Assembly: GCA_002314885.1 (NCBI GenBank)
Contig: DCHT01000019.1
Span: forward strand, 1-11,911
Reading direction: 5' to 3'
DNA length: 11,911 nt
Source of the DNA: Bacteroidales bacterium UBA1745
GTDB lineage: Bacteria; Bacteroidota; Bacteroidia; Bacteroidales; UBA932
The position numbers and the translations under genes are program-made. A model generated the notes under the pieces. The model did no database searches. It was not told the origin of the DNA and saw only the letters and a list, made by a program, of their open reading frames with translations. Shown here in pieces: positions 1 to 5,762 of this stretch; within the stretch, counting starts at the first letter, position 1; each line of letters opens with the position of its first letter.

Positions 1-521
1 TTCCTGAAGTTCTGAGCAGGGACAGGTCCGATGTTTCTCCAGCGGTCCTGGATGGTCCTGAACTCAGGGAAAGTGACGTTGACGTCCTCCTGCTTCTCGA
101 GGAGAGCCTTGAGGTCTTCGATGACCGCAAGCTTGAGGGCAAGGTTGTTCTCGCGCTCTGCGTCCTGCTTGCTGTTGAAGTCGGCACGCTCCTTCTTGAA
201 GGCATTGTAGTAAGTCTTGAAGCCTTCCTCCACTTCGTTGAACGGATTTTCTTCTGTTGATTCAGGATCGATGCCGGCGTCGGCCTTTGCCTTGTTGAGC
301 TTCTTGTAGAAAGCGGACTTGATAGCCTCGGCTTCCTTTGCCCTGTGCATCCTGTCCTCGGCCTTTGCGAGTTCCTCGAATGCTGCCACGAGCTCCTGAA
401 TGGACATTTCCTGATAATTTACCGCTGCAGCCTCGACCACTGTCTCTTCAGTAATAACGGTCTCCACAGCTTCTGTTACGTCTGGAACTATTTCTGCTCC
501 AGGTATGATCTCTTCACTCAT
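1..521 (-). CDS. DUF349 domain-containing protein, N-terminal part (runs off the left edge)
   Basis: An open frame of 173 codons starts at the ATG complementary to 519-521 and reaches the window edge without a stop, so the C-terminus is missing. The first ~35 residues are acidic and low in complexity (Glu, Val, Ala-rich). The rest is a charged, helix-rich sequence full of Lys, Glu and Ala. Near residues 152-168 it reads FPEFRTIQDRWRNIGPVPA, matching the DUF349 repeat signature (a Trp followed by IGPVP). DUF349 proteins are widespread in Bacteroidota and usually carry several copies of this ~70-residue helical repeat; their biochemical role is unknown. No signal peptide or membrane segment is visible, so it is probably cytoplasmic. 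It is transcribed away from trmD from a promoter interleaved with trmD's. The start is supported by a TACATTTG -7 box about 27 nt upstream. Family assignment is fairly secure; function is not. Confidence 0.85.
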   Translation of the reverse strand, partial: MSEEIIPGAEIVPDVTEAVETVITEETVVEAAAVNYQEMSIQELVAAFEELAKAEDRMHRAKEAEAIKSAFYKKLNKAKADAGIDPESTEENPFNEVEEGFKTYYNAFKKERADFNSKQDAERENNLALKLAVIEDLKALLEKQEDVNVTFPEFRTIQDRWRNIGPVPAQNFR

Positions 522-544
522 ATTGAGGGTTTTAAAAATGTTAA

Positions 545-576
545 TTCGCAAATGTACCATTTAATTGCTACTTTTG
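545..576 (+). promoter_or_regulatory. Putative trmD promoter (Bacteroidota sigma-ABfr type)
   Basis: An exact TAnnTTTG -7 box, TACTTTTG, lies at 569-576. It is preceded at a 20-nt spacing by TTCG at 545-548, one mismatch from the -33 consensus TTTG. Transcription would start near 582, giving a leader of roughly 17 nt before the ATG at 599. No Shine-Dalgarno sequence is present, as expected for the phylum. The assignment rests on motif match and position only. Confidence 0.65.
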
Positions 577-579
577 CAA
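549..579 (-). promoter_or_regulatory. Putative promoter of the DUF349 gene
   Basis: Read on the minus strand, TACATTTG (549-556) is an exact TAnnTTTG -7 box, with TTG (577-579) 20 nt upstream as the -33 element. Transcription would start near 543, about 20 nt before the ATG at 521. This promoter occupies almost the same DNA as the trmD promoter on the other strand. Confidence 0.65.
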
Positions 580-598
580 CATAAACGTAGTTTAGAAT

Positions 599-1276
599 AT
601 GAGAATAGACATTATAACAGTGGTTCCCGAACTGCTGGAGAGCCCGCTCAGCCATTCAATCGTGGGACGCGCAATCAAGAAGGGACTCGTGGAGATAGAA
701 GTGCACAACCTGCGCAAATACGGCAAAGGTCCGCGTCAGCAGGTGGACGACTACAGCTACGGCGGCGACGCCGGAATGGTCCTTATGGTGGAGCCGGTCT
801 ACAAAATGATAGAGGAACTCAGGTCCCAGAGGGAGTACGACGAGGTCATATATATGTCCCCGGACGGCGAAGTCCTCAACCAGGGAATGGCGAATGAACT
901 GTCCCTCAAGGGCAATATCATCATACTCTGCGGCCACTACAAGGGCATAGACAACCGAATCAGGGAGCACCTCATCACCCGTGAAGTCTCAGTCGGCGAC
1001 TACGTGCTCAGCGGCGGAGAAATCCCTGCTGCAATACTCGCAGATGCCATAATAAGGCTCATTCCAGGCGCCCTCACCGACGAAACTTCCGCACTCAGCG
1101 ACTGTTTCCAGGACGGTCTGCTTGCCAGCGAAATCTATACCCGTCCGGCCGAATTCAACGGTTGGAAAGTGCCTGAAGTGCTGCTCAGCGGCAATCCTAA
1201 GCTCATCCGCGAATGGCAGGACGAAAATGCCATCCAGAGGACCAAGGAAAGAAGGCCCGACCTGCTTGGAGAATAA
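599..1276 (+). CDS. trmD: tRNA (guanine-N1)-methyltransferase TrmD
   Basis: TrmD transfers a methyl group from S-adenosylmethionine to N1 of G37, next to the anticodon, in tRNAs reading CNN-type codons, which prevents +1 frameshifting. The 225-residue protein is full length for the SPOUT/TrmD family. Visible signatures are VDDYSYGGDAGM (49-60), the knot segments LCGHYKGID (110-118) and SVGDYVLSGGE (131-141), and YTRPAEFNGWKVPEVLLSGN (180-199). Arg153 (IIRLIPG) and Asp168 (LSDCF) match the catalytic Arg154 and Asp169 of the E. coli enzyme with a one-residue offset. The ATG at 599 gives the canonical MRIDIITVVPE start. It is first in an operon; the next gene begins 3 nt after its stop. It is normally essential and always cytoplasmic. 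Identification is secure. Confidence 0.98.
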   Translation: MRIDIITVVPELLESPLSHSIVGRAIKKGLVEIEVHNLRKYGKGPRQQVDDYSYGGDAGMVLMVEPVYKMIEELRSQREYDEVIYMSPDGEVLNQGMANELSLKGNIIILCGHYKGIDNRIREHLITREVSVGDYVLSGGEIPAAILADAIIRLIPGALTDETSALSDCFQDGLLASEIYTRPAEFNGWKVPEVLLSGNPKLIREWQDENAIQRTKERRPDLLGE

Positions 1277-1279
1277 CGG

Positions 1280-1966
1280 ATGAGGCCATCTGAACCCAAG
1301 ATAAAGATCAAATTCGAAGACGCGCGTCTCGTGGTCATCGAGAAGCCGGCCGGACTGCTTTCAATGTCTGCCGGACGCTCGGGCGAACCCACGGCGCACA
1401 GCATCCTGGCGCGTATGTACGGCAGGATATTCATAGTACACAGACTCGACCGCGACACCTCCGGAGTGATGGTGTTCGCAAAGGACGAGGAAATGAAGCG
1501 GATGCTCCAGGACAACTGGGACGAGCTCGTCGAAGAAAGGCGCTATGTCGCTGTGGTAGAGGGAGTTCCGCCTCAGGCTGAAGGCACGGTGACATCCTGG
1601 TTGAAGGACAATCCTAAGTCTATGGTCGTCAGTTCCTGCCCATACGACAACGGAGGTCAGAAAGCCGTCACCCACTACTGCGTCAAAGACACTGTCAGAG
1701 GCATACGTTCAGGCCGCTGGCAGCTCAGCTATTCATTGGTAGAATACGAATTGGAAACCGGCAGGAAGAATCAGATCAGGGTACATTCCGCAGTCCTTGG
1801 CAACCCGGTTGCGGGCGACAGGAAATACGGGGCGGTCAGCAATCCCTGCGGACGCCTCTGCCTCCACGCCAGGACCCTCTGCTTCACGCACCCGGTGACC
1901 GGCCGCAAACTGAGTTTCAGCTCGGCCGTACCGCCTCAGTTCAAGGCTTTATTCAGGACGGTGTAA
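1280..1966 (+). CDS. RluA-family pseudouridine synthase
   Basis: This 228-residue protein isomerises uridine to pseudouridine in rRNA or tRNA. The catalytic motif HRLDRDTSG spans 54-62, with Asp57 as the expected nucleophile. KPAGLLS (22-28) and GRKNQIRVH (161-169), followed by GDRKYGA (179-185) and LHARTLCFTHP (195-205), complete the RluA/RluC/RluD family pattern. There is no N-terminal S4 RNA-binding domain: the protein starts directly with the catalytic fold, as in the short RluA/TruC-type members. The exact target uridine cannot be read from sequence. The gene starts 3 nt after the trmD stop, so both are almost certainly co-transcribed as an RNA-modification operon. Its last 18 bp overlap the 3' end of the oppositely oriented lipid kinase gene. 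Family certain, substrate unknown. Confidence 0.95.
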   Translation: MRPSEPKIKIKFEDARLVVIEKPAGLLSMSAGRSGEPTAHSILARMYGRIFIVHRLDRDTSGVMVFAKDEEMKRMLQDNWDELVEERRYVAVVEGVPPQAEGTVTSWLKDNPKSMVVSSCPYDNGGQKAVTHYCVKDTVRGIRSGRWQLSYSLVEYELETGRKNQIRVHSAVLGNPVAGDRKYGAVSNPCGRLCLHARTLCFTHPVTGRKLSFSSAVPPQFKALFRTV

Positions 1967-2911
1967 AACCGTAATCTGCTCCGCGATGGTCTCGAAGCGG
2001 ACAGGAACATTACCCAGTACTTCACCATCCAGTTCGATGGTCTCAGGGTTCTCGTCAAGCGGGAAAACCTCGATGACTTTCGCCTTCTTGAAAATGATGC
2101 CCGGAACGGTGTTGAACTTGCCGCTGAAGAGCTTCGGAAGCTGAGGAATCAGCGGAGCGATAGGCAAATTCGGAGCAAGCATCATATCGAGAAAACCGTC
2201 ATCAAGAACAGCATCAGGAACCTGCCTCATTCCGCCACCGGACCATTTTCCGACGCCGAAGGCCATAGTGTAGCAGTCGCCGTTGTAAACTTCGCTTCCG
2301 TCGGCAACGACACGTACGGGGAAAGAGTAGAAATTGCAGATTACACGAACTAAAGCCTTAGCATAGAGCATCTTACCTGCCTTGCCATTGGCCTTCTGAT
2401 CATTTACGATGGAGCAGATGCGGGAGTCGAATCCTATGCCTCCGATATTGAGCATATAGTCCACCTTGTCGTTATGCACAGCCCTTACCACATCCTGCAG
2501 AGCAAAGCTTTCAGCCTTGAGGAGCTTGACCACTTCCTCGGTGTCGTGAGGTATATTATGGGACTTTATCCAGTCATTTCCGGAACCGATCGGAATCACC
2601 GCCAGAACGAAGTCATTCAGCTTCACGAAATCCTCTGATTCAGGATTCTGCGCATCATAGAAACGCATTATACCGCCGAAGACCTCGTGGGCGGTTCCGT
2701 CGCCTCCGACTGCCACAAAACGACGGTAGCCCCTGGCGGCCGCAGCCCTTGCTATTTCTTCGGCGTGACCGGCATAGCGGGTCTCCTCGTATGTGTAGCT
2801 GACGCCCTCATTCCTGAGGATCTTCTGGGCCTTGACCCATTCGGAAATCGTCTTGCCCGAACCGGCGTGCGGATTGACTATTGCGAACCAAGTTCTGTCC
2901 TTTTTTGGCAT
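1949..2911 (-). CDS. YegS/BmrU-type diacylglycerol (lipid) kinase family protein
   Basis: A 320-residue protein of the diacylglycerol kinase catalytic-domain family (DAGK/LCB5/YegS). Members phosphorylate lipid hydroxyl groups such as diacylglycerol with ATP at the inner membrane face. Motifs in order: VNPHAGSGK (12-20); the nucleotide-binding VGGDGT (68-73) followed by HEVFGG; PIGSGND (107-113); NIGGIGFD (155-162); DDGFLDMM (237-244); and ELDGEVLG (293-300), which carries the conserved acidic DGE of the active site. Length is normal for the family and no membrane helix is evident. The physiological lipid substrate is not predictable; diacylglycerol recycling is the usual suggestion. It is monocistronic here and divergent from parA. 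An exact TAAATTTG -7 box lies about 20 nt upstream of the ATG at 2911. Its TAA (1949-1951) lies inside the end of the pseudouridine synthase gene. Confidence 0.95.
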   Translation of the reverse strand: MPKKDRTWFAIVNPHAGSGKTISEWVKAQKILRNEGVSYTYEETRYAGHAEEIARAAAARGYRRFVAVGGDGTAHEVFGGIMRFYDAQNPESEDFVKLNDFVLAVIPIGSGNDWIKSHNIPHDTEEVVKLLKAESFALQDVVRAVHNDKVDYMLNIGGIGFDSRICSIVNDQKANGKAGKMLYAKALVRVICNFYSFPVRVVADGSEVYNGDCYTMAFGVGKWSGGGMRQVPDAVLDDGFLDMMLAPNLPIAPLIPQLPKLFSGKFNTVPGIIFKKAKVIEVFPLDENPETIELDGEVLGNVPVRFETIAEQITVLHRPE

Positions 2912-2931
2912 AGGTAGAAATTTTGTTACCG

Positions 2932-2939
2932 CAAATTTA
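2932..2939 (-). promoter_or_regulatory. Putative -7 box of the lipid kinase gene
   Basis: On the minus strand the sequence TAAATTTG is an exact TAnnTTTG -7 element, ~20 nt before the ATG at 2911. A run of six T residues ends 2 nt upstream of it (TTTTTTgcTAAATTTG). No convincing -33 TTTG is seen 19-21 nt further upstream. It is the mirror image of the parA -7 box. Confidence 0.6.
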
Positions 2940-2970
2940 GCAAAAAACTCCTCACTCTAACTTTTTTTAG

Positions 2971-2978
2971 TAAATTTG
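2971..2978 (+). promoter_or_regulatory. Putative -7 box of the parAB operon
   Basis: TAAATTTG matches TAnnTTTG exactly and follows a run of seven T residues ending 2 nt upstream (TTTTTTTagTAAATTTG). Transcription would begin near 2984, leaving a leader of about 30 nt before the parA ATG at 3017. No clear -33 element is visible at the usual distance. Confidence 0.6.
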
Positions 2979-2988
2979 CGCGATAATG

Positions 2989-3002
2989 CCGTCTAAAGAC
3001 GG
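2989..3002 (+). promoter_or_regulatory. Small hairpin in the parA leader
   Basis: CCGTC (2989-2993) and GACGG (2998-3002) form a perfect 5-bp GC-rich stem around a TAAA loop, just downstream of the predicted transcription start and 14 nt before the ATG. It could protect the 5' end of the mRNA or affect translation, or it may be coincidental. There is no T-run after it, so it is not an intrinsic terminator. Confidence 0.3.
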
Positions 3003-3016
3003 ATAACGAAAATTAT

Positions 3017-3790
3017 ATGGGAAAAGTCATTGCAATAGCCAACCAGAAAGGCGGTGTGGGAAAAACCACGACCGCAATCAACCTGGCAGCCTCTCTTGCA
3101 GCACTGGAGAAGAAGGTGCTCATAATCGATGCCGATCCGCAGGCGAATACGACCTCCGGCCTCAACTTCCCGCCGGACAACGACGAGAAGCGCACTCTCT
3201 ATGAGGTGCTCATCGGAGAACGCGAGATCGAAGACACCCTCGTGGAGACCGAAATGCCTGGTCTGCATATGATTCCGTCCCACATCAACCTCGTCGGAGC
3301 CGAGATAGAGCTGCTCGAGACTGAAGGCCGCGAGTCGATACTGAAGCAGGCGCTTGCCCGCATAAGCGACAACTACGACTTCATCATCATCGACTGCTCC
3401 CCTTCCCTCGGCCTGATCACAGTCAACTCCCTGACCGCAGCCGATTCAGTGATGATCCCTGTCCAGCCTGAGTTCTTCGCCCTCGAAGGCCTCGGCAAAC
3501 TGCTCCAGACCATACGTCTGGTACAGGGCGGTCCTAACCAGGAACTCACCATCGAAGGCTTTGTGGTCACTATGTTCGACGGCAGGACGAAGATTCATAC
3601 CCAGGTCGTGGCCCAGCTCAGGGACCATTTCAAGGATATGGTGTTCAACACCCTCATACAGAGGAACATACGCCTCAGCGAGGCGCCTTCACACGGCAAG
3701 CCTATCCTGCTCTACGACGTAATGTGCAACGGCGCACAGAACTATCTCAACCTCGCCAAGGAGGTTCTTGAAAGAAACAGCCTCCAGTAA
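3017..3790 (+). CDS. parA: Chromosome partitioning ATPase ParA (Soj)
   Basis: ParA is a DNA-binding ATPase that forms dimers on the nucleoid in the ATP state and moves ParB-parS complexes apart during chromosome segregation. The 257-residue protein starts MGKVIAIANQKGGVGKTTTA: the deviant Walker A motif is KGGVGKTT (11-18), with the signature Lys11 and catalytic Lys16. Walker A' is DADPQAN (38-44) and Walker B is IIIDCSPSLG (123-132). The conserved FDGRTK (187-192) contains the Arg used for non-specific DNA binding in Soj, and RNIRLSEAPSHGKPI (216-230) is typical of chromosomal ParA proteins. There is no N-terminal helix-turn-helix, so this is not a plasmid type Ia ParA. It is first in a four-gene operon; parB follows after 12 nt. 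Identification is secure. Confidence 0.97.
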   Translation: MGKVIAIANQKGGVGKTTTAINLAASLAALEKKVLIIDADPQANTTSGLNFPPDNDEKRTLYEVLIGEREIEDTLVETEMPGLHMIPSHINLVGAEIELLETEGRESILKQALARISDNYDFIIIDCSPSLGLITVNSLTAADSVMIPVQPEFFALEGLGKLLQTIRLVQGGPNQELTIEGFVVTMFDGRTKIHTQVVAQLRDHFKDMVFNTLIQRNIRLSEAPSHGKPILLYDVMCNGAQNYLNLAKEVLERNSLQ

Positions 3791-3802
3791 AACGAAGACT
3801 AT

Positions 3803-4738
3803 ATGGCAAAACAGACACACGGACTCGGAAAGGGCCTTGGAGCCCTCCTCGGAGACACAGATCCGGCTCAGTTCCGCAAGCCGGTGGGCTATATCAACAA
3901 GGACGTCGTGAAGACAGCCGCAGAACCGGCCAGGATCAGCGGCGACATAGTCCGCATACCGGTCGATCTCATCGAGCCGAACCCATATCAGCCTCGTATG
4001 ACCTTTGACAACGAGGCACTCGCTGAACTCGCCGATTCCATCAGGACCCTCGGGCTCATCCAGCCTATCACCGTCCGCCGCAAGGGCAGCGACAGGTTCC
4101 AGATCATCAGCGGTGAGCGCCGCTTCAGGGCCAGCCGCCTCGCAGGTCTGGAGATGATTCCTGCATACGTCCTCGAGACCAACGACCAGGGAATGCTGGA
4201 AATGGCCATCGTGGAGAACATCCAGCGTGAGAACCTCGACCCTATCGAGGTGGCCCTCAGCTACCAGAGGCTCATCGAGGAATGCCGTCTCACCCAGGAG
4301 CAGATGGCCACACGCGTGGGCAAGAAGCGCGCATCGGTGGCCAATACACTCCGCCTCCTCAGGCTCCCAGCAAAGGCTCAGCACGACCTCAAGGTGGGTC
4401 TCATCAGCGTGGGTCACGCCAAGGTCATCCTCGGAGTGGAAGACCCTGCTGATCAAGAAGTTCTCTGCGACGCAGTGGTACAGGACGGCCTGTCCGTACG
4501 CCAGCTCGAGGAGAAGGTACGCAAGATGATGGCGGAGAAAAAAGCCATCAAGGAGAAGGAAGAGGCACAGGAATTGCCTGAGCAGTGCTACCGCGTCCTC
4601 GAAATAGTGGGAAAATACTTTGACAACAACATATCCCTCAAGAGAAACAACGCGGGCAAAGGCTCAATGACCATCAGGTTCAACAACGACGAGGAAATGA
4701 ACAAGTTCCTCGAAGCACTTGAGAAGGCCCAGCTTTAA
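3803..4738 (+). CDS. parB: Chromosome partitioning protein ParB (Spo0J-like CTPase)
   Basis: ParB binds parS sites near the origin, spreads as a CTP-dependent clamp, loads SMC and stimulates ParA. The 311-residue protein begins with LGKGLGALLG (8-17), the short N-terminal segment that contacts ParA. NPYQPR (60-65) is followed by the N-domain with GERRFRA (104-110), the arginine-rich box that binds CTP and drives spreading, and ENIQREN (138-144). A helix-turn-helix for parS recognition covers about 163-187 (LTQEQMATRVGKKRASVANTL). A charged Lys/Glu linker (about 240-258) leads to a C-terminal dimerisation region (about 263-311). No parS-like palindrome close to the usual TGTTTCACGTGAAACA consensus is visible in the window. 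The next gene starts 7 nt downstream. Confidence 0.97.
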   Translation: MAKQTHGLGKGLGALLGDTDPAQFRKPVGYINKDVVKTAAEPARISGDIVRIPVDLIEPNPYQPRMTFDNEALAELADSIRTLGLIQPITVRRKGSDRFQIISGERRFRASRLAGLEMIPAYVLETNDQGMLEMAIVENIQRENLDPIEVALSYQRLIEECRLTQEQMATRVGKKRASVANTLRLLRLPAKAQHDLKVGLISVGHAKVILGVEDPADQEVLCDAVVQDGLSVRQLEEKVRKMMAEKKAIKEKEEAQELPEQCYRVLEIVGKYFDNNISLKRNNAGKGSMTIRFNNDEEMNKFLEALEKAQL

Positions 4739-4745
4739 TCCAGGG

Positions 4746-5756
4746 ATGAAGTTCGGACGCATAATAACCGTTCTGGCGGTCGCATTGACCGCGATGACGT
4801 TCTCCTTCCGCGCTCAGGCGCAGTTCAAGGAGGCCGCATTCACCCAGTCGTATATCGACGAGAACGATTCCACCGCGTTCAGGGACTCCACAGACAAACT
4901 CTTTTCCTTCAAGGAATACTTCGGCGGCCTCAGCCACAAGAACAAGATTCAGATAGGTACTATGTTCGCCGGCTCCGTCGTGCTGCCGGGCACGGCCCAG
5001 ATCTACAACAAGCAATATTGGAAACTGCCTATCATCTACGGAGGACTCGGTGCCTTCGCGGGAACAGGCGGTTACTATCTCCACAAATACACCCAGTCGA
5101 ACAAGGCCTATGACCAGTGGGCACTGGACAAGGAAACCTGGATAGAGAACAATCCGGGAATAGAGTACACGGTGGAGGCTCCTCTCATCGACACCCGTTC
5201 CAAGACGCTCGGCACCTGGCTGATGGTCGGAGCCGGCCTCGTCTACTGGGGCTCTATGCTCGACGGCGCAATCAGCTATGACCGCAGCCGCCATCCGCTG
5301 CCTGGACGTGCGACCATATATTCGATATTGCTGCCTGGCCTCGGACAGGCCTACAACGGCGAATATTGGAAGATTCCGGTCTACTATTCCGGCCTTATGG
5401 TCTCAGGCTTCTGCCTCTACAGCAACGACGTCAACTACAAGAGGTTCAAGAGGATACACAATCAGGCCACCACTCCGGGATCGGGCTACACAGGCTCCAT
5501 CAGCGGAGAGACAGCCAAGTACTATAGGGACATCTACAGGCGCTACAGGGACTACTCCATCGTGGCGACGGTACTCGTCTATATGCTGCAGGTGATCGAC
5601 GCCAACGTCTTCGCGTATATGCACGACTTCGAAGTGTCCGACGACCTGTCCATACAGCTCAACCCGACGGTGATCACGCCGAACAATGCCTACGCATTCA
5701 GTCCGAACACAATGTCCAACAGCGCATTCGGCGTCAGCCTGGGCCTCAGATTCTAG
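4746..5756 (+). CDS. DUF5683 domain-containing secreted or envelope protein with an internal duplication
   Basis: The ATG at 4746 is chosen because it begins a clear signal peptide (MKFGRIITVLAVALTAMTFS, then AQA before Gln26) and lies 7 nt after the parB stop; an in-frame start at 4719 would sit inside parB. The mature protein matches the Bacteroidota DUF5683 family: PGLGQAYNGEYWKIP (197-211), hydrophobic segments, YYRDIYRRYRDYS (259-271), LVYMLQVIDANVFAY (277-291) and DFEVSDDLS (294-302). The front half repeats the plan: PGTAQIYNKQYWKLP (81-95) and LVYWGSMLDGAISY (165-178). It therefore seems to hold two DUF5683-like units. It ends in SLGLRF with a terminal Phe, seen in many outer-membrane proteins. 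Function is unknown; its position between parB and a lytic transglycosylase suggests a cell-envelope role tied to growth or division. Confidence 0.85.
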   Translation: MKFGRIITVLAVALTAMTFSFRAQAQFKEAAFTQSYIDENDSTAFRDSTDKLFSFKEYFGGLSHKNKIQIGTMFAGSVVLPGTAQIYNKQYWKLPIIYGGLGAFAGTGGYYLHKYTQSNKAYDQWALDKETWIENNPGIEYTVEAPLIDTRSKTLGTWLMVGAGLVYWGSMLDGAISYDRSRHPLPGRATIYSILLPGLGQAYNGEYWKIPVYYSGLMVSGFCLYSNDVNYKRFKRIHNQATTPGSGYTGSISGETAKYYRDIYRRYRDYSIVATVLVYMLQVIDANVFAYMHDFEVSDDLSIQLNPTVITPNNAYAFSPNTMSNSAFGVSLGLRF

Positions 5757-5762
5757 TTCCCG

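Noticed and set aside
3689..4456. A 255-codon antisense open frame over the end of parA and parB
   Set aside because: The sense strand encodes conserved ParA and ParB motifs; the antisense translation (Glu/Leu/His/Val-rich) resembles no family and is a codon-usage artefact.
4719..4745. Upstream in-frame ATG for the DUF5683 gene adding 9 residues
   Set aside because: It would overlap the end of parB and put charged residues before a clean signal peptide that begins at 4746.
4680..5294. A 204-codon antisense open frame across the parB/DUF5683 junction
   Set aside because: It covers two sense genes with signal peptide and family motifs, and has no promoter or recognisable domain.
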